Shown: one piece after another, positions 1 to 13,255 of the stretch | How the letters are laid out: every line of letters begins with the position of its first letter | Numbering within the stretch: position 1 is the first letter of the stretch | Source of the DNA: Sympetrum striolatum | Taxonomy: Eukaryota > Arthropoda > Insecta > Odonata > Libellulidae | Direction: 5' to 3' | DNA length: 64,000 nt | Assembly: GCA_947579665.1 (NCBI GenBank) | Contig: OX388343.1 | Span: 98,895,657 to 98,959,656 of the forward strand | The notes under the pieces: model-generated | What the model was told of the DNA's origin: nothing | The model's input: only the letters and a program-made list of their open reading frames with translations | Databases searched by the model: none | Position numbers and translations under genes: made by a program

Positions 1-485
1 TTTCCATCCATAGAACTCACTATATAGGACTTACTGTTGGAAATGGGTTTGTTCCGAGTTTTGCGATGAAGAATTCTTCCATCATTTCCACGCGGCACTG
101 TTCGCTTATCCTGCTGCTTCGCTAATGCGAGTATTTTTAGACTCTGTTCTCCAGTGTTTCGCTCGACGTCTAAAACTGGAATTAGAGGGAAACAATTGAG
201 TGAGGAATAGCGCAGAAGGGCGGTGAGTTACTTTAATTAATTGAGTCTCCGAGGGAAGGAAATGGAGCCGCGGATTAAAATAGCGGGGGAAATGCTGAGA
301 TGGCTATCGGAAAAAAATATGCTCGGAAGTACACAACATAATAGCATATTGGTATTCTGTGGATACGAATCTCATTAATTGGAACCACATTAGAATGGAT
401 ATATTTAACATACTTCATTTTAACGCCTTCCAGATTTTAGAAATATGTTGGGAACATTTGTTATGGAACCAATGTTAAGAAATCA

Positions 486-486
<1 letters not shown>
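1..486. other. Non-coding sequence, nothing recognised
   Basis: No open frame of useful length and no repeat that recurs elsewhere in the window. The stretch ends where the TA microsatellite begins. Confidence 0.5.

Positions 487-560
<74 letters not shown>
487..560. repeat. (TA)n microsatellite
   Basis: An uninterrupted TA dinucleotide tract of about 74 bp. It directly abuts the left terminus of the TIR element at 562, so the array may have been the element's AT-rich target or may have grown from it. Confidence 0.97.
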
Positions 561-561
<1 letters not shown>

Positions 562-1040
562 CCTCCTCAGTCCCAACAATTGACTGAACAATTTTATTTA
601 TTTTTTTTCGATTATTGAGTAGTTATTGGTTTAAATTATGCAAAATATTGCAAAATAAAATTATGAATAAGCCCATTTACATTTTACAGCATGTAGCATA
701 TATGCTACATCAGGAATCAAGCAGGACATTTATTTGCGTATGTACGATCTTAGGTCAATAATAGGTAGGTATATTATATGTACATTACAATTAATAAAAC
801 AAGATAATCACAATAATTAAAATCCATTCTTCTTGCCATGGCGAGATGTAAAAACACGTGTCTCTTATAATTAGTGCTGACACCTGTCAATTGCAGCGTG
901 GAAAAAAAATGAAGCAAAATCACGAAACGCGCACTGTAGAGCAGATAATACACCCGGCCACCTCGCGTTACAAACGATGATAGCGCCAGAAATAAATAAA
1001 GACCGCATGTAGCATATATGCTACATCAGGACTGAGGAGG
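562..1040. mobile_element. Non-autonomous TIR element (MITE-like), unclassified
   Basis: The ends are inverted copies of a 12-bp sequence: CCTCCTCAGTCC at 562-573 and GGACTGAGGAGG at 1029-1040. Inside, a 27-bp block occurs twice in the same orientation (689-715 and 1005-1031), and each copy carries the perfect 20-bp palindrome atgtagcatatatgctacat. The second block runs directly into the right TIR. There is no coding capacity. The flanks are AT-rich (tatataa on the left, atatta on the right), so the target duplication cannot be assigned. I do not recognise the superfamily. The paired palindromes could be transposase-binding subterminal repeats, which is inference. Confidence 0.7.
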
Positions 1041-3951
1041 ATATTAGATTTAGGACAAAAATTTTATTTAATAACAGGCAATGTGTAAAGTTATCTCTAC
1101 ATCAATTTTTAAATATAACAAAGTTTATAAATAATAATTCAAACATAGTAAATATATTTCAAATAAGATAAATAAAACACAAATTTCTCTTTTGGAGAAT
1201 ATTATAAACAACAGCTTGTACGGTTCGCTCTCACGACAATAAGTTCACTACAAAGTAATCCCTTCAAGTAATTTCCTTAAACCTTGCCTTAAATTAACCT
1301 AAAATTAATTAAAAATGTATTTGCGAACAAACAATCATTACCATTAAGAAACTGCTCGTGCGTAATAAATTAAACTTGGTAATGATAATTTCATCAACCT
1401 AAATTGTAAAGAAAATTGAGATTGGACAAAAATAAGCGATGATAATCGATGTTGGACATTCATTTTCTTTTTTCGCTACTCAATTTTTATACATTAAGTT
1501 ATATTTGTACAATTTATTATAAATCACGCAAAATAAAAATACAATAAATATAAAACACAAAACAGGAGCTTGGGAACTTAAAAACTAAGTAATTAAAAGT
1601 CCCTTTTTCTTTATCCTGTCCAAAGGAGCGCTTTCTTTAATGAAGAGAGACGAATACAGATTGCCGAATAGAAGCTCTTTCCTTAAAACAAATAGAAGAA
1701 GGAAGGATTAAAGCAGAATAATCTTCTTCCACTTGGTAGGAGCATTCAGGATTATGTTCTGCTTTGCGCCCCATCTTCTTCACGCCTCTTGCACTGAAAT
1801 GGAGAGATTCTCAGGATAGCTAGCATACCCTTCGCTTTAGCATTCCCTCCTCACTCCGCTCATTCACTCCTTCCCTAAACCTAAGGAAGCGTCGGCCGCG
1901 GTGTTCAAGAATCATTTCACAAATAACTTGCGATTTTACTCTCTTGAGCGAGTTTTCTAACAAAAGCAGGTAAACGTAAGATATTTTTGGACTCAAATGT
2001 AAGATATGGTTGTGCAGACTCTTTTGTTTTCCTGGTTTGAATAATTTCGGTGAAACCTAAGTTATTTAAATCAGGAAATATAGTGGTTGAATAACGTCGG
2101 TGGTTAAATGCACAGAGTTAATTACATTCTTCAAATAAAGAAAAGGAGATAAATGAATAAAAGTTGTCTATGTCTTAGTCTAAAACGATGAAAGTTACCT
2201 GTAAAGTTAACTTTGATGAGATACGTCAACAAAACGTCTAGCAACACCAATCAATACTCTGGAAGTAATCAAAGTTGCCCTCTGCAAGCGATTATTAACC
2301 GCAGGGATAAAGTTCGAGGTATATAAAATAGATGAAAAGGCAAATTTAGATTGCATTTAAAAAATTAGATAGAATTCTTAGTCCTAATGCCATTAAATGA
2401 GCCTTGAGGCTAACTTATTAATTAGGATATTGGTGTGAAAATGCTCTAAAAATATTAATTCCAGCATTATATGTAATATTCTTAATGAGCAGGGATTTTT
2501 TGTGTACATAATTCATTGGATATTGGATTTAGAAATCGTGTTGTTCAAGTTAGGATTTTTTATATTAGTTATATTTTACTTTACTTTGCAAGAATTATTT
2601 TATAAAATCCCTTTTTAATAGAGCATAAATTCTTTTTATGAATTTGATGAATCTAAATTATCCCAAGAAAAAGAATAAAAATGTATAGAAATATCCCTAT
2701 AGCTTACAAAATGAAGAACGATTTTGCGAAATGTAATAAAAACAGCCGAGAACTCTTCCTTTTGTTTTCCAATTAGTAGCATTTACTTCATCTCTTGATA
2801 ATTATGTACTACGTCTTAAGTTTTACTTCTTTCCTCCTTATCTACAGCGATAAGTACTTAGACTGATGCTCCTATGGCAAGTCTTTTGTGTAAGTCTTTT
2901 ATAAGTGTTTTCATTATCTTTCCCAGAGCCGCTTAACAGCTCACATCCCCAAATTGTAGAACCCTCATTATTTTTTTTTCTACAAAAACTGTACTTCTCA
3001 TTCTGTATTAGATACTCTTTTACTTTGTTCCTTTCAAGCTTTTTATTCAGAGCGTACACTGTAAAGTATGTAAAAAACAACTATGAGAGAAAACAAACAT
3101 CTCAAGCTCATCCTTACCCTGTTATGAATGATCTTCAGTCTCGAAATCAGTTCTAAATACTATTAAAATCATTTGTTTCATCGGTTCACACTAGTCTTAA
3201 CATAACTGTCCCCTTAATTGCTATAATAGTCCTATTAATCATATTCTATTCTATCCTATTCAAGGCTTCCATAACCTGAGAATTTTTTAAAATAAAGATA
3301 TAGCTCAATCAGCTCCAACTGCCCCTCTGGCGTTCTTATAAAACAGGGGACACATTCATTAGTGGTAATAACGGAGATTGGACGTGAAATACTTCATGTT
3401 TGATAAAAAGACATACATCTGTAGTTCCCAGAATCCGATGTTTTATCAGCAGATCCTTAGAAAGTATCCGACATCTACGCTACCCATAGAGACTTACTAG
3501 AATGTTGAGTAGTATAACTTCCAGGACGACATGTTAATGCCGCAGACTCTACGGTGCCGGTGTAGAGAACCCGAAAATGTAGAATGGAGCAAAGATTAAG
3601 AACGGCTCGTACTTTTGCGCGTTATTCAATGCATGTTCTAGAACATACCTCCTTTTTATATTTGAAATTCTGAATGCTATGATAAATCGCTGTCTGACTA
3701 CATGCAAGATATAGACTAGGTAAGGCACATAGTGTACTAATGTTTATGTTTAAACGTACCCGTACCTCTCCTCCACTTCGTTTATTATCTACTAGAGAAA
3801 CCCGTTGCAAATAAATTTGAAACATTGAAATTTTGTAAATTAATTAGTTTGTATATTGTATGATAATTATGTTTAGATAGCTTAAATCAGAATTAATATA
3901 AAACATATTATTATGACTTATGAGAAATGTTTTATTTATAACGTTATAAAT
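1041..3951. other. Gene-free AT-rich stretch
   Basis: Only short chance frames of 60-85 codons with no recognisable domain. Nothing here recurs elsewhere in the window as far as I can see. Confidence 0.45.
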
Positions 3952-3987
3952 AATATATATATATAAATAATATATATATATATACTA
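3952..3987. repeat. AT-rich simple repeat
   Basis: Two short TA tracts separated by ataaataa. The sequence just before them (tttatttataacgt) recurs just after, so the tract may lie within a small local duplication. Confidence 0.8.
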
Positions 3988-4050
3988 TATTTGTTTATTT
4001 ATAACGTATCATATTAGATTATTCACCCGATTGTGCTGCATGTATCAATT

Positions 4051-4255
4051 GCCGGCCTTCGTGGTCGAGTGCATAGCATTCCAGTTACGCTATCCCTCCT
4101 ACTCCAAGGTCCCTAGTTCGAATCCCGGCTTATCACTTTTCCGTTCAGGGGATTATGTGTGTTTATTGTTGCTGTGGCCTCGGTGAAGCACCTCCTGTTA
4201 AGTTCATCAGAGCTTATCCGGACTTCGCCGATAAGAGGCAACAGTAGCTCAGCCC
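4051..4255 (+). mobile_element. tRNA-derived SINE, family A, copy 1
   Basis: The head resembles a class II (Leu/Ser-like) tRNA. A box A-like TGGTCGAGTGCATAGC begins near 4062, and a box B-like AGTTCGAATCCC lies at about 4115-4126, inside a degenerate T arm ending cccggc. A tRNA-unrelated body of about 120 bp follows, including ggcctcggtgaagcacctcc and ending near aggcaacagtagc. The same head and body occur on the minus strand at 7303-7496, which establishes this as a dispersed family rather than a tRNA gene. Pol III transcription from boxes A and B is expected for such elements. No clear target duplication was found. Confidence 0.85.
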
Positions 4256-7200
4256 AAAATAATATATGTGTAAATAACTAAATCATATTTTCCAGTAATG
4301 AAAATACAACTATCAGTTTTCTTTCCGTTATTTTACATGAAGGTTTATTTTTAGCCTGATTGAATCACATGCCAAGTATAATTCAAATATATACCTTACG
4401 AGTTGTTACGTCATGTATCATACTTCGGAATTACAATATCTACTTCCCATTGGACTTAAATTTAAAAATAAAGATTAACTTCCAAAGAGAAAAATTAGCA
4501 AAGATTAGCTAACATTACATTGAGATACAACGGAAATATCTACCGGTGGTGGGCTGGTTCACAGCTGAAGAAAGTGAAAAGGGGAAGTAGGGATGAGTAG
4601 CTCAAAACCCTTCGCCTCCATTGTATTTCTTTCGGAATGAATCCTCTATTTTTCATTCTCTTCGGATTTTAGCTTTCCATAGCTTACTTTCCCAAATTGA
4701 GCATTGGCGTTTCCTGCTTCTGTATTGCTGCGAAAGATTGCTCATTTGGAAAAGCTAAAGAAGGGAAGAATTAATGAACATGTAAGATGTAAGTAATGAA
4801 TGACATATCAGAATATATCATATAGAAACTTAAAACCCGATTTAATTGAGCATCTATCAAGAATGACTCAATACAAAACAACATAAAATTTAGAGTGAAT
4901 AACGGAAGGCTTTACAAAGTTTAAATTTGAGTGTAAAAAACGGATTAGGACTATTCATTACTTTCACTTATATCTGAAAAAACTATGTTCTGTAGCTATT
5001 TTTTTAGAATTTGTTATTGATTGCAGAACAGTGACTCTTCTTTCGATATTTTTATTTCTTTTCTGGTCTGTCAATTTAGTTCACATAATAAATCTAAAGG
5101 GCGGGTGTAATGGTACGTAATGAAGAGTGGTTTACACTCCATGGAAAGTAATACATATTGGAAATACAGATGTGTGTGTGCAGGTTTGAAATTTCAGTTA
5201 GAGAAAATGTCTTCAGCTTGTCTGCTCTGAAGACAATTTAGCTCTGTCAGAAGCACCCTCACCGCAATACTCTGTTTCCAACAGCGGTGATAAGACACTT
5301 CCGAGTTTTCTCCAAAGATTGGAGGAAGGGAAAGAGCATACGTTGAGGATTAATACTTTCCAAACTCAGTGAATAAACATGGCGCATTAGGGAAAGACAT
5401 GAGCAATAAATGGTGACATTTACACGAGGCAAACAGGGAGAGGGGAAAATTGCTGAGGTTTATTGTGGGTTGAAATATGAGATGCATAAAAGGCATGGAT
5501 TGGGCTCGTAAAGTCGGTCTTATGCTTTGAATCGCACAGTGTACATACCAAAATAAATTTGAAAGCTTAAAATATTCCTGTGTTGTGAATTAGGTCGTAG
5601 ATGCCGTTTCAACTCGCTTCAGGTAAAATGTTCTAAAATAAGGGCCATAATGCTAAATAATGTTACGCAATTATTTTACTCGGATCGTTTAGGAAAGAAT
5701 TCGTGAAAGACAATGTGTAAGAATTTTAATATTTTAAGATATAAATTCCTTCAGCGTGTTCAGCATCGTCTTAAAATTCAACATTTTCGAATAAAATTGA
5801 AGAACAGCATCTTTTGGATAACTTATTGTAGAATAGATTACCTCAGACCTTATGAAACATTTTGATTCGATGAATTTATTTCCTGACAAAAAGTGAATAA
5901 AGTAACAGATTTGGGGTGAAAGAATCAATGAATCGAAATGTGAATAATATGATGTATATCACAAATATTAGAATCAAAATCACGTATTTGTTGAATGTAA
6001 GTACGTTGAGGATCGGCATAGAGATTACACTAACGCTAGTTACCTTTATTTTTTTTCGCCCAATCATCCAAATACTAAATTACTCGCATCTTGATTTCGG
6101 GAAAGCAGAAGAAGAAGAGTGCAAACAGACGAATCTTTAAGTGCTTTGTACAAATCAGAGTGAAATTTCAGAGCCGAAACGATGAGGAGAAACGGAGCGA
6201 TTCGAAGAAGATTCGAAGTCGGATTAAAAGGTCCGACACCGAATTCGATGGGATCAGAGAGTTGGAAAAGGTGAGCGGGAGAGAGCGAAAAATGGGAATG
6301 GGAGAATGAAAAGAATCCCTAAGTGTGTGCGAAAATGAAAGCAGTGAACGGAACCAAAGAGAGGTTAGATAAATAGTACTTTCAAAGAAGCGAGAGAAAG
6401 CTTAAGGGAAAATGCCTGAAAGAGGAGAGTTTTGGAGGGGATGTTAGAAATGTTCAAGGCAAAGGATGAGGATTAGGCACACAATGAATTGGTAAAGGAT
6501 ACTACACGTGGGAGGCTGAGTTAAAAGATGAACTTTCGATGAAGACGAACTGATTCTGGGGATTCTTATGCCATGCAGAGTAAAGGATTGAGATGCGAGC
6601 ATATTTTCCTCCAAAACGGAAGGCCAAGGAGAATTGTGGGAATTCGAAACACCTGTCGAGAGAAGAGAATTTTAGGCCGACGGCTAACCTGCTTCGGAGG
6701 GAAATTGCTTTTTATTTTAGCTATTGATTCCGCTCTTCCTCGGAGAACGACGGAAGAGACAAGTTTCGATTGGCCGAAGGAATCCTGCTTTTATTGGAAG
6801 TCGGACGACTCGGTGTGAAATCGATGAATAGGTGTTGCTCTCAGGAGAGAATGAAACCATTCAGTCGCGGTGTGATAAATTTAGAGAGGGTTTTGATAAA
6901 TGAGTCGGTAGAGGTTTTTGAAAATGAAGGGAAGAATTAATTTTGAATATCCACCATTCGTGGGGACGTATGAAGGATCGCTTTCCAATATTTCTTTTGA
7001 AGTTATTTGCGCATGATACACGACCGTCCACCCCTTCCAGTATCTGAGTAAGTATAATATTTGAATACAGGTTGTTATTTAGTGAATTTCCAACCACAAA
7101 GATAAGAAGGACTCCGTTTATATACGGTCGTAGTTGATAGAGTGAATGTTTTAAAGGGCTTCGAATTATCTAAAAGAAAAAAGAGACCTATGAAATTCAT

Positions 7201-7302
7201 TGTTTTGTATTTTAAAGTATTTTAAATAGAATTATCAACTACTAACCTCCATAAAATAAACTAAAAAGTATCATATCGCATTAAAGTATATTTAATTTTT
7301 TG
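4256..7302. other. Gene-free stretch
   Basis: Short overlapping chance frames only. The interval 6090-6310 is purine-rich and encodes a low-complexity, Lys/Arg/Glu-rich frame, which is typical of purine tracts rather than of a gene. Confidence 0.45.
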
Positions 7303-7496
7303 CTTCGCTACTGTTGCCCTTCACCGGTGAATTCACTAAGTTTATCAGGAGGTGCTTCATCGAGGCAACAGCAGCAACGAATACAAACAACCATTCCCTG
7401 ATCGCAGAAGTCCGATCAGCCGGGATTCGTGCCCGGGACCTTGGGAGAAGAGCAATGGCGTAGCTGGAATGCTATCCGCTCGACCACCAAGGCGGG
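7303..7496 (-). mobile_element. tRNA-derived SINE, family A, copy 2
   Basis: Read on the minus strand, the head begins near 7496 with cccgccttggtggtcgagcg (box A-like) and has a box B-like gggcacgaatcccggc at about 7418-7433. The body matches copy 1, including cctcgatgaagcacctcc and an end at gggcaacagtagcg near 7306. The match to 4051-4255 covers nearly the full length, with scattered substitutions. No target duplication was found. Confidence 0.85.
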
Positions 7497-7775
7497 TAAA
7501 AAGGATGCACGTAACACGTTAATGAAATAAGAAAACGATAAAATTAATTAAAGTAAAATAATATTATAGAACAACAATGGCTGACAATTATATGTGAAAT
7601 TAGTTTAATCACTTATCTAGGACATAACTATGTAAAAATAACTAATTATGAAATGAGGGTGTTTTACCAAGGTTTCATATTGAGAAGATAAGAACATTAA
7701 ACCTTTCAGATCTGAATTTTTTCTACGAAGAAAAAACTATTTTGAATTTACTTGATTTTTCCGTTATTCAATAAG

Positions 7776-8045
7776 CAATAAAATCTCATAGAACTTCATG
7801 ATGAAATTTTACTTAGCACAAGGAAGCGTGCGCCTTAAACCCAAGGTTAAACAAGGAGTGAAAAATTGTGGCATGACTGGGACGCGAACCCAGGTCTCCC
7901 ACTTTCCGGGCAGTTGTTCTAACTACTAAACTACCATGCCACCACATGATGGCCCGGAAACTGCCCGGAAAGTGGCAGACCTGGGTTCGAGTCCCAGTCA
8001 TGTCACAATTTTTCACTCCTTGTTCAACCTTCAATAAAATCTCAT
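7776..8045. mobile_element. SINE-B fold-back insertion with flanking direct repeats
   Basis: A tRNA-derived SINE is present as two head-to-head copies. The minus-strand copy is complete: its head runs down from about 7943 and includes ggtagtttagtagttagaac and a box B-like gggttcgcgtccc. The plus-strand copy is 5'-truncated. The arms are 7843-7913 and 7961-8031, 71 bp each with few mismatches, and both carry the distinctive end cacaatttttcactccttg. The minus copy's 3' end continues 53 bp further (7790-7842) than the plus copy's. The 14-bp direct repeat caataaaatctcat lies at 7776-7789 and 8032-8045, and the right arm ends exactly at the base before it. Weaker similarity continues beyond the 14 bp (tgatgaaat, then aagcac or tagcac), so the duplication may be longer. 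Not a functional tRNA gene pair. Confidence 0.88.
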
Positions 8046-10220
8046 TATGAGACTCTTTTGATGAAATCCTGGGATAAAATAAGCACTGAAAATGGTCTCC
8101 AATACATTGCACGCAGGGTCTGAAAGGGTTAAAAGTCGTTAATATTTACTTTGAGTACCGATACTGCGATTTAATTCAATTTAATTTTAATGTCAATAGC
8201 ATGTCAAAAGCAAGGGTATTCAAACTTTTCAGAATCAATTAAATATTCTCCATTTTACGGGTGTGCAGATTAAGAGAGATTGTTTTTCTCGTTAAAAGGC
8301 TTTTAGTTAGGCGTATTATAAATTTATATTTACCTCTCTCAACTGCTTTGAACGCTCAGAAGATCAAGGAATCGAAAGCACATCAGTTTTTAATTGAAAG
8401 TGTACCGTTAAATAGGTCACGTTTCTGCTCTTTGAGATTAAAGCAGGAATCGGAGAGAGATTTGCGTGTTTGTCAGCATTACCTAGGAACAAGTTTAAAC
8501 AGATATCGTTTCTAAAAGTCGAAAATTCCTAGGGACCCAAGCACGGAATGTGTGTGCCATGGCGTAGCGCCAATTCGGAGGCCATCGAAGAAAGAATTGA
8601 GAGAAGGGCAAAAGGAAAGGGCACGGAGAGACCCCCTCTGACCGATTTTAGTGGTGGGAAATCCACAAAAGCTTTCACGAAACAAAAGGGCAGAGATGAC
8701 GACACCACAATGGCCAGACGTAGGAGGCCTTATGATCTTATAAAAGAAGTAGCAACGTTCTTTAGGCGGAATTCTTTGTTCTGATGGATGTAAAGAGAAG
8801 TCAGAGTTTTGTAATCGGTAATGAAGTTAAAATAATTTTAAGAATGCAATGTATCAACATTTCGAGTTAACTATTCCAAATTATTAATATTGAGATAAAT
8901 ATTGTGTTCTTAGAGAACGCAATCCATAGTGATGCTATGGATACTATTTTTTATTAAGAATATCACCGTGAGAAGAATGATTCTCTCTACAGATATAAAG
9001 TATAAATGAAGGCCATAAAACTGCGAGGGAGTGAAGTAGCGATAAAAACAGCTATATCGCCTTATTTCATATTTTACTCGTATAATTCCATGATTTTCTA
9101 TTTTTAACGACTTTAGAAATGATAATTTTTTTATTAAGCCGCAGAGTGTTAGCGGTTGCGTCCGTCATCTTCCATCGCTACTGTATATTTTCAAAGTGAA
9201 CAATTATTTATTATTAATCAAATTATACTAAGGAGTCATAAATAACTACATGCGGGGGTTTTGTAATTTTTGAAAAATAGTTTTTAACTATACTTTAACC
9301 GCTCAATGAGATTCTGACCAATCCATTTTGTTGTTTATTTCATACCTAGATAAAGTTATTCTTTAAACGATTGTCTTTTCTACAAACCTCGCCAAGTATC
9401 GCAAATGTTTCTCAGTTTTATGCAGCAAAGTTAACCGCAGGAATATCATCTGATTTATCTTTTTTTTAGAAAAATATTCCAGATTGCTATCAATCACTGC
9501 AGTAGCTAATAGATTGCGAGGTAGTAATTTACCTTCTGAAGGACGGAATAGGAACCGCTTACAGCAGCCGAATTCCGCGTTTATCGAAAGGTCATGCGGT
9601 CGTTAAAGGTCTAACCTGAGATATCAGCGCCCCTGTTATGCTCAGCTATCGGAGGAAGGTCAATTGAGATAGAATATAGAATATTTCACATAAGCCGATG
9701 CAAACAGTTAAGGTACTCGAAAATATTGGTCGATTTTAGGGTACTGTTTTTTTTAGATGGGAAAGATTAGAAAACATTGATAATAGATTTCCCTAAAGAG
9801 AGAGGATCAGAAACAGGCAATTAAAACTTTTATAAGAATCGATTAAATATTTATTTGTTGTTAATAACGAACATTGGTGATGATTCAGTTATTTATGCTA
9901 TAAAACTGAAAAAATATCTCTACTGGAGCGATTCAATAGAATATAATTTTCTTCTATAAAACCCATAAAAGAATAACTCATCGATGCTGAAAAAGTAATT
10001 GAACTTATTCCATTAATTCTGTTCGATTCACGCTCTAAATAACTCAATACGAATAGAAAACCATATTATATTTTCAGTTTTATAACTCACTGCCTCATCT
10101 TGAATTTCAATTAAGATTGTATTCTCTCCCTTTCACATCATGGGTCGTACTAACGAAGCCTATTCATTTATTTCCACTAAAAGTTAACCGAGGTGTTAAT
10201 CTCTGAATTACAGCGAATAA
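8046..10220. other. Gene-free stretch
   Basis: Contains frames of 78-84 codons (8261-8515 and 8548-8784) with no recognisable domain. I treat them as chance. No repeat copy was identified. Confidence 0.45.
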
Positions 10221-10470
10221 GAATTTGCTCTTTAAAGGAAAGGGTAAAGGGTAAACTGCACATAAGGGGCGTGCAGGCAGGAAAAATCCCAAGGAAGAAC
10301 GGACTTGAAAAAAGTCTGACTGGGCCGGGAATCGAACCCGGGATCTTCCTCTATCTGGGTTGTCCTATTTCGGTAGCTTAGTAGTTAAGGCAGCCTCCCG
10401 GATCCCGGGTTCGATTCCCAGCTCAGTCAGACTTTTTTAAAGTCTGTTTTTCCTTGGGAAGTTGCTCTTT
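10221..10470. mobile_element. SINE-C fold-back insertion with flanking direct repeats
   Basis: Two head-to-head copies of a tRNA-derived SINE. The arms are 10287-10345 and 10401-10459, 59 bp each. Each has a box B-like cccgggttcgattccc, a T-rich run after cagtcagac, and the end ccttggga. The plus copy keeps a head with ggtagcttagtagttaaggc. The minus copy's 3' end extends a further 53 bp (10234-10286) with sequence matching the tail at 19088-19142. The direct repeat ttgctcttt is at 10225-10233 and 10462-10470, and it extends to 13 bp with one mismatch (10221-10233 and 10458-10470). The plus copy lacks about 10 bp (ttagaggaag) that is present in the copy at 26202. Confidence 0.88.
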
Positions 10471-13255
10471 CTTCTTCTATAGTTATAAACCATTCAGTGT
10501 ATCGCTTTCTAAATTTGTAAAAAGTTTTCCGCAAAAGGATCGTCAAACTTATCGGAAACATGGCCAAAATTAGACTCGAAAGAATCCAAGCAGAATAAGT
10601 TTACAGGAACCACTTTTTAAAATCTTAAAGTAGATATTCTCTATTTCACCCATAACTGAAAAGCAGATACAGCCAATCACGTGACGCCTCACTTGCAGCT
10701 GTGTCTGCTCGATGCGTCTATTTTGAGGATCAAAACGATATAAAGTTGTTTTTGATTTGTATTTAACAGAAAAAGTTTAGGAAAAAGTAATCTCTTTAAA
10801 AATTTTGATCCATTTTCTTCCAACGTCGTAGAATAATCTATTTGCGTTTCATTTTATTCTCGATATAAGACCAAAATAAGATAAGGAAAACACTTCAAAG
10901 AGTATCAACTCAAAATCCTTTAGTAGAAAAGCATACGTGTGGGATTAAAAGCTGCAAAAACTTCGCGAAGACGCTGGAAGAGAAAGAAAACGACGGAGTT
11001 TCATTAATATTAATAAGGAGGAGAGACGTTTCTTTTATTATTTTAGCGAAGGATGAGAGGAAAAAGGTTCTGGTTGGATGGAATTAAAAAGAATACCTTC
11101 AAAGGGATGACGGAGAAGATAGAAACCATCCTCCGTTATATCAAATTACGACACAAAAGCAGCTCCTTATTTCCTAGATTTGTGATTCAAAACGCTCCCC
11201 TTATTTTTGGGAAAAATAACAGCGGAGAGACAGAGAATATCGGATTATAAGCGGGTGTATCCGCCTGCTACGGGGACATCTTCTTGATACCTTTTTATCT
11301 CTGCTAATAGGAGATGGGAAGCCATAAAATGAGGAGTGCTTTTTCCGAAAGGGAATTTGGTAAATAAAGGCCCTGTGAGTGGCTCCCCAGTCAAAGGAAG
11401 ACGAGTGTAAGCCGGGCGTCCTGTGGAGAGCGCGGGGAAAGAGTTGGAGGTTGGGGTCAAGGTCAAGAGGCTGTCAGTGGATATTTGGTGGAACTAATTT
11501 ACGGCATGTGCGTATCTCAGTTTCCTGACGCCTGTATTATAACTCGTGAAAGCGGAAATATAATGGAGACGATGTGAAAGGGGTCTCCCTTTATCTGGTC
11601 TGTGGCTCCGACGTGCCTTTCGCAGAAATAAAATTGCGAGCGACGGGGATGAATATTGACACGGTGAAGTGGTGAATAAATTCGGCCGTGCGTCGCCGTA
11701 AATTCATGTCCGCGACGATTCCGATATTCGGAAAATGCCCCTATTGGTGTAGGATACGCCTGAGCTTTTTCCGTCCAGCGATAATTTTTGGGCCACCGCG
11801 GTAATTTTTTATAGCTCCGTCCAGCTAAGCGCTCGATGCACAGGGAAGTTGTGTTCAAATATTTGTTAGGTGTCGTACATTTTTGTGACATCACTTTTCA
11901 CGATTTTAGTATATCGTTCATCCTATGATCGGTGTTGTACTCTAGCATGCATTTTCGTCATACTCAAAAGATATAACAAAAAGCAGTGGAATTATATTCT
12001 GATTAAGACGAAAATTTTATCGTGCAGTTCTCATGATTACAAAATACATCAACCGCATGTTTGGAAATTATGTTTGCAAGAATCTTTAATCACATACTTA
12101 AAGGTTGCACCAGCTTAAAGTTTAAGCTACGAGAAGGATTATCAAAGTAATACTTTCTGTTTTCCTTTAATTGCTGAAAATTCCTCAAAATTTACTAATT
12201 TGCGATCAATATTTACGTAATTTCTGCCGACGAGTTCTTAACTTTCATAATCAAGTTTCTTTGCACTAAAAAGCTGTCCTTCATCCCTAAATTTTAGAGA
12301 TAAAACTATATTACGAGCTTCAATTAAAGAAAGCTAATTAATTTATATAGCAAGCACCATTGAAATGTCTTTCTATCGGAATAATATATAAATATATAAA
12401 ATTGAGCAGGTTCAAGCTATATTGTTTTCAATTTTATATAAGTCACTATTCGTTTGACTAGACAAATGGAAATGCTAATGAATATTTTGCATTTTGATTT
12501 TAACCGTTGCCTCTGAAATGAATAATTAATCAAATATTGAAGATTCCAATATCACGATTTGAACGCGTCAGAACTTAAAATGTTTTCCAAATAAAAAAAA
12601 TAAATTTCGCTCATGAGCAACGAATCTTGTTTCCTGAGACATGAATATTACGAAGATGAACAATAAAATTTGGTAAATATGTTAAGTTCCCCTTTTAATC
12701 TACGTTTCAGTCGACATGATCCTTCCAAATGAAGACATTATGTTTCGAGGGAGATCGTGAAGTCGACAAATAAGGGAACAATGGAATCGCCTTTCATCAA
12801 GGTCTGAAAGACAAAGGTTATACGTAGTGATGTTTTTTTAACTCTAGGGGACGTTTAAAAGAATATTCCCGAGAAAGTTATCCCATTTCTGATTCAGCTC
12901 AGCAATGCAAATGACGTCTCCTGAATAAGTGATCCTAGTCTCTCGGCCTCAGATTTTCGGACCTCTGGTGGCTCTAACCAATCAATGACCGCTCAAAGCT
13001 TCTCTCCCTTCTTCGTAACCTCTTCGGTTCAGGCATTCAGAAAATTCCCCACAGAATCCCCAGGGCAAAGGAATTGACATTTTTCTTCCCATGTATCCCA
13101 TACCTAAAACTCCCATCCCGATTATCTCGCTATGAAGGAGTTCCGAAGATGGTATGCGATCCATAGCTTTACAAATAGGCTCACTTCAAGAAGGAACATA
13201 TCGCTAGGAAATGAACCAAAGTTATTTCCTCTTAAGGTTTTTTCATCTCCAAAAT
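10471..13255. other. Gene-free stretch with a GC-richer core
   Basis: The interval of roughly 11250-11860 is visibly richer in G+C and CpG than its surroundings and holds a 125-codon minus-strand frame (11517-11894). That frame shows no domain, no flanking splice pattern I can defend and no low-complexity explanation. It could be a conserved regulatory segment or part of an exon, and the sequence alone does not decide. Confidence 0.3.

Noticed and set aside
7813..8112. 99-codon minus-strand frame
   Set aside because: It lies inside the SINE-B fold-back and simply reads the tRNA-like sequence, so it is not a gene.
10320..10440. Two convergent tRNA genes
   Set aside because: Both halves carry the SINE-C tail, one lacks its head and the other an internal segment, and a direct repeat encloses the pair.
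11517..11894. 125-codon minus-strand frame as a host gene
   Set aside because: No recognisable motif. GC-richer sequence lengthens frames by chance. Kept only as a compositional island.
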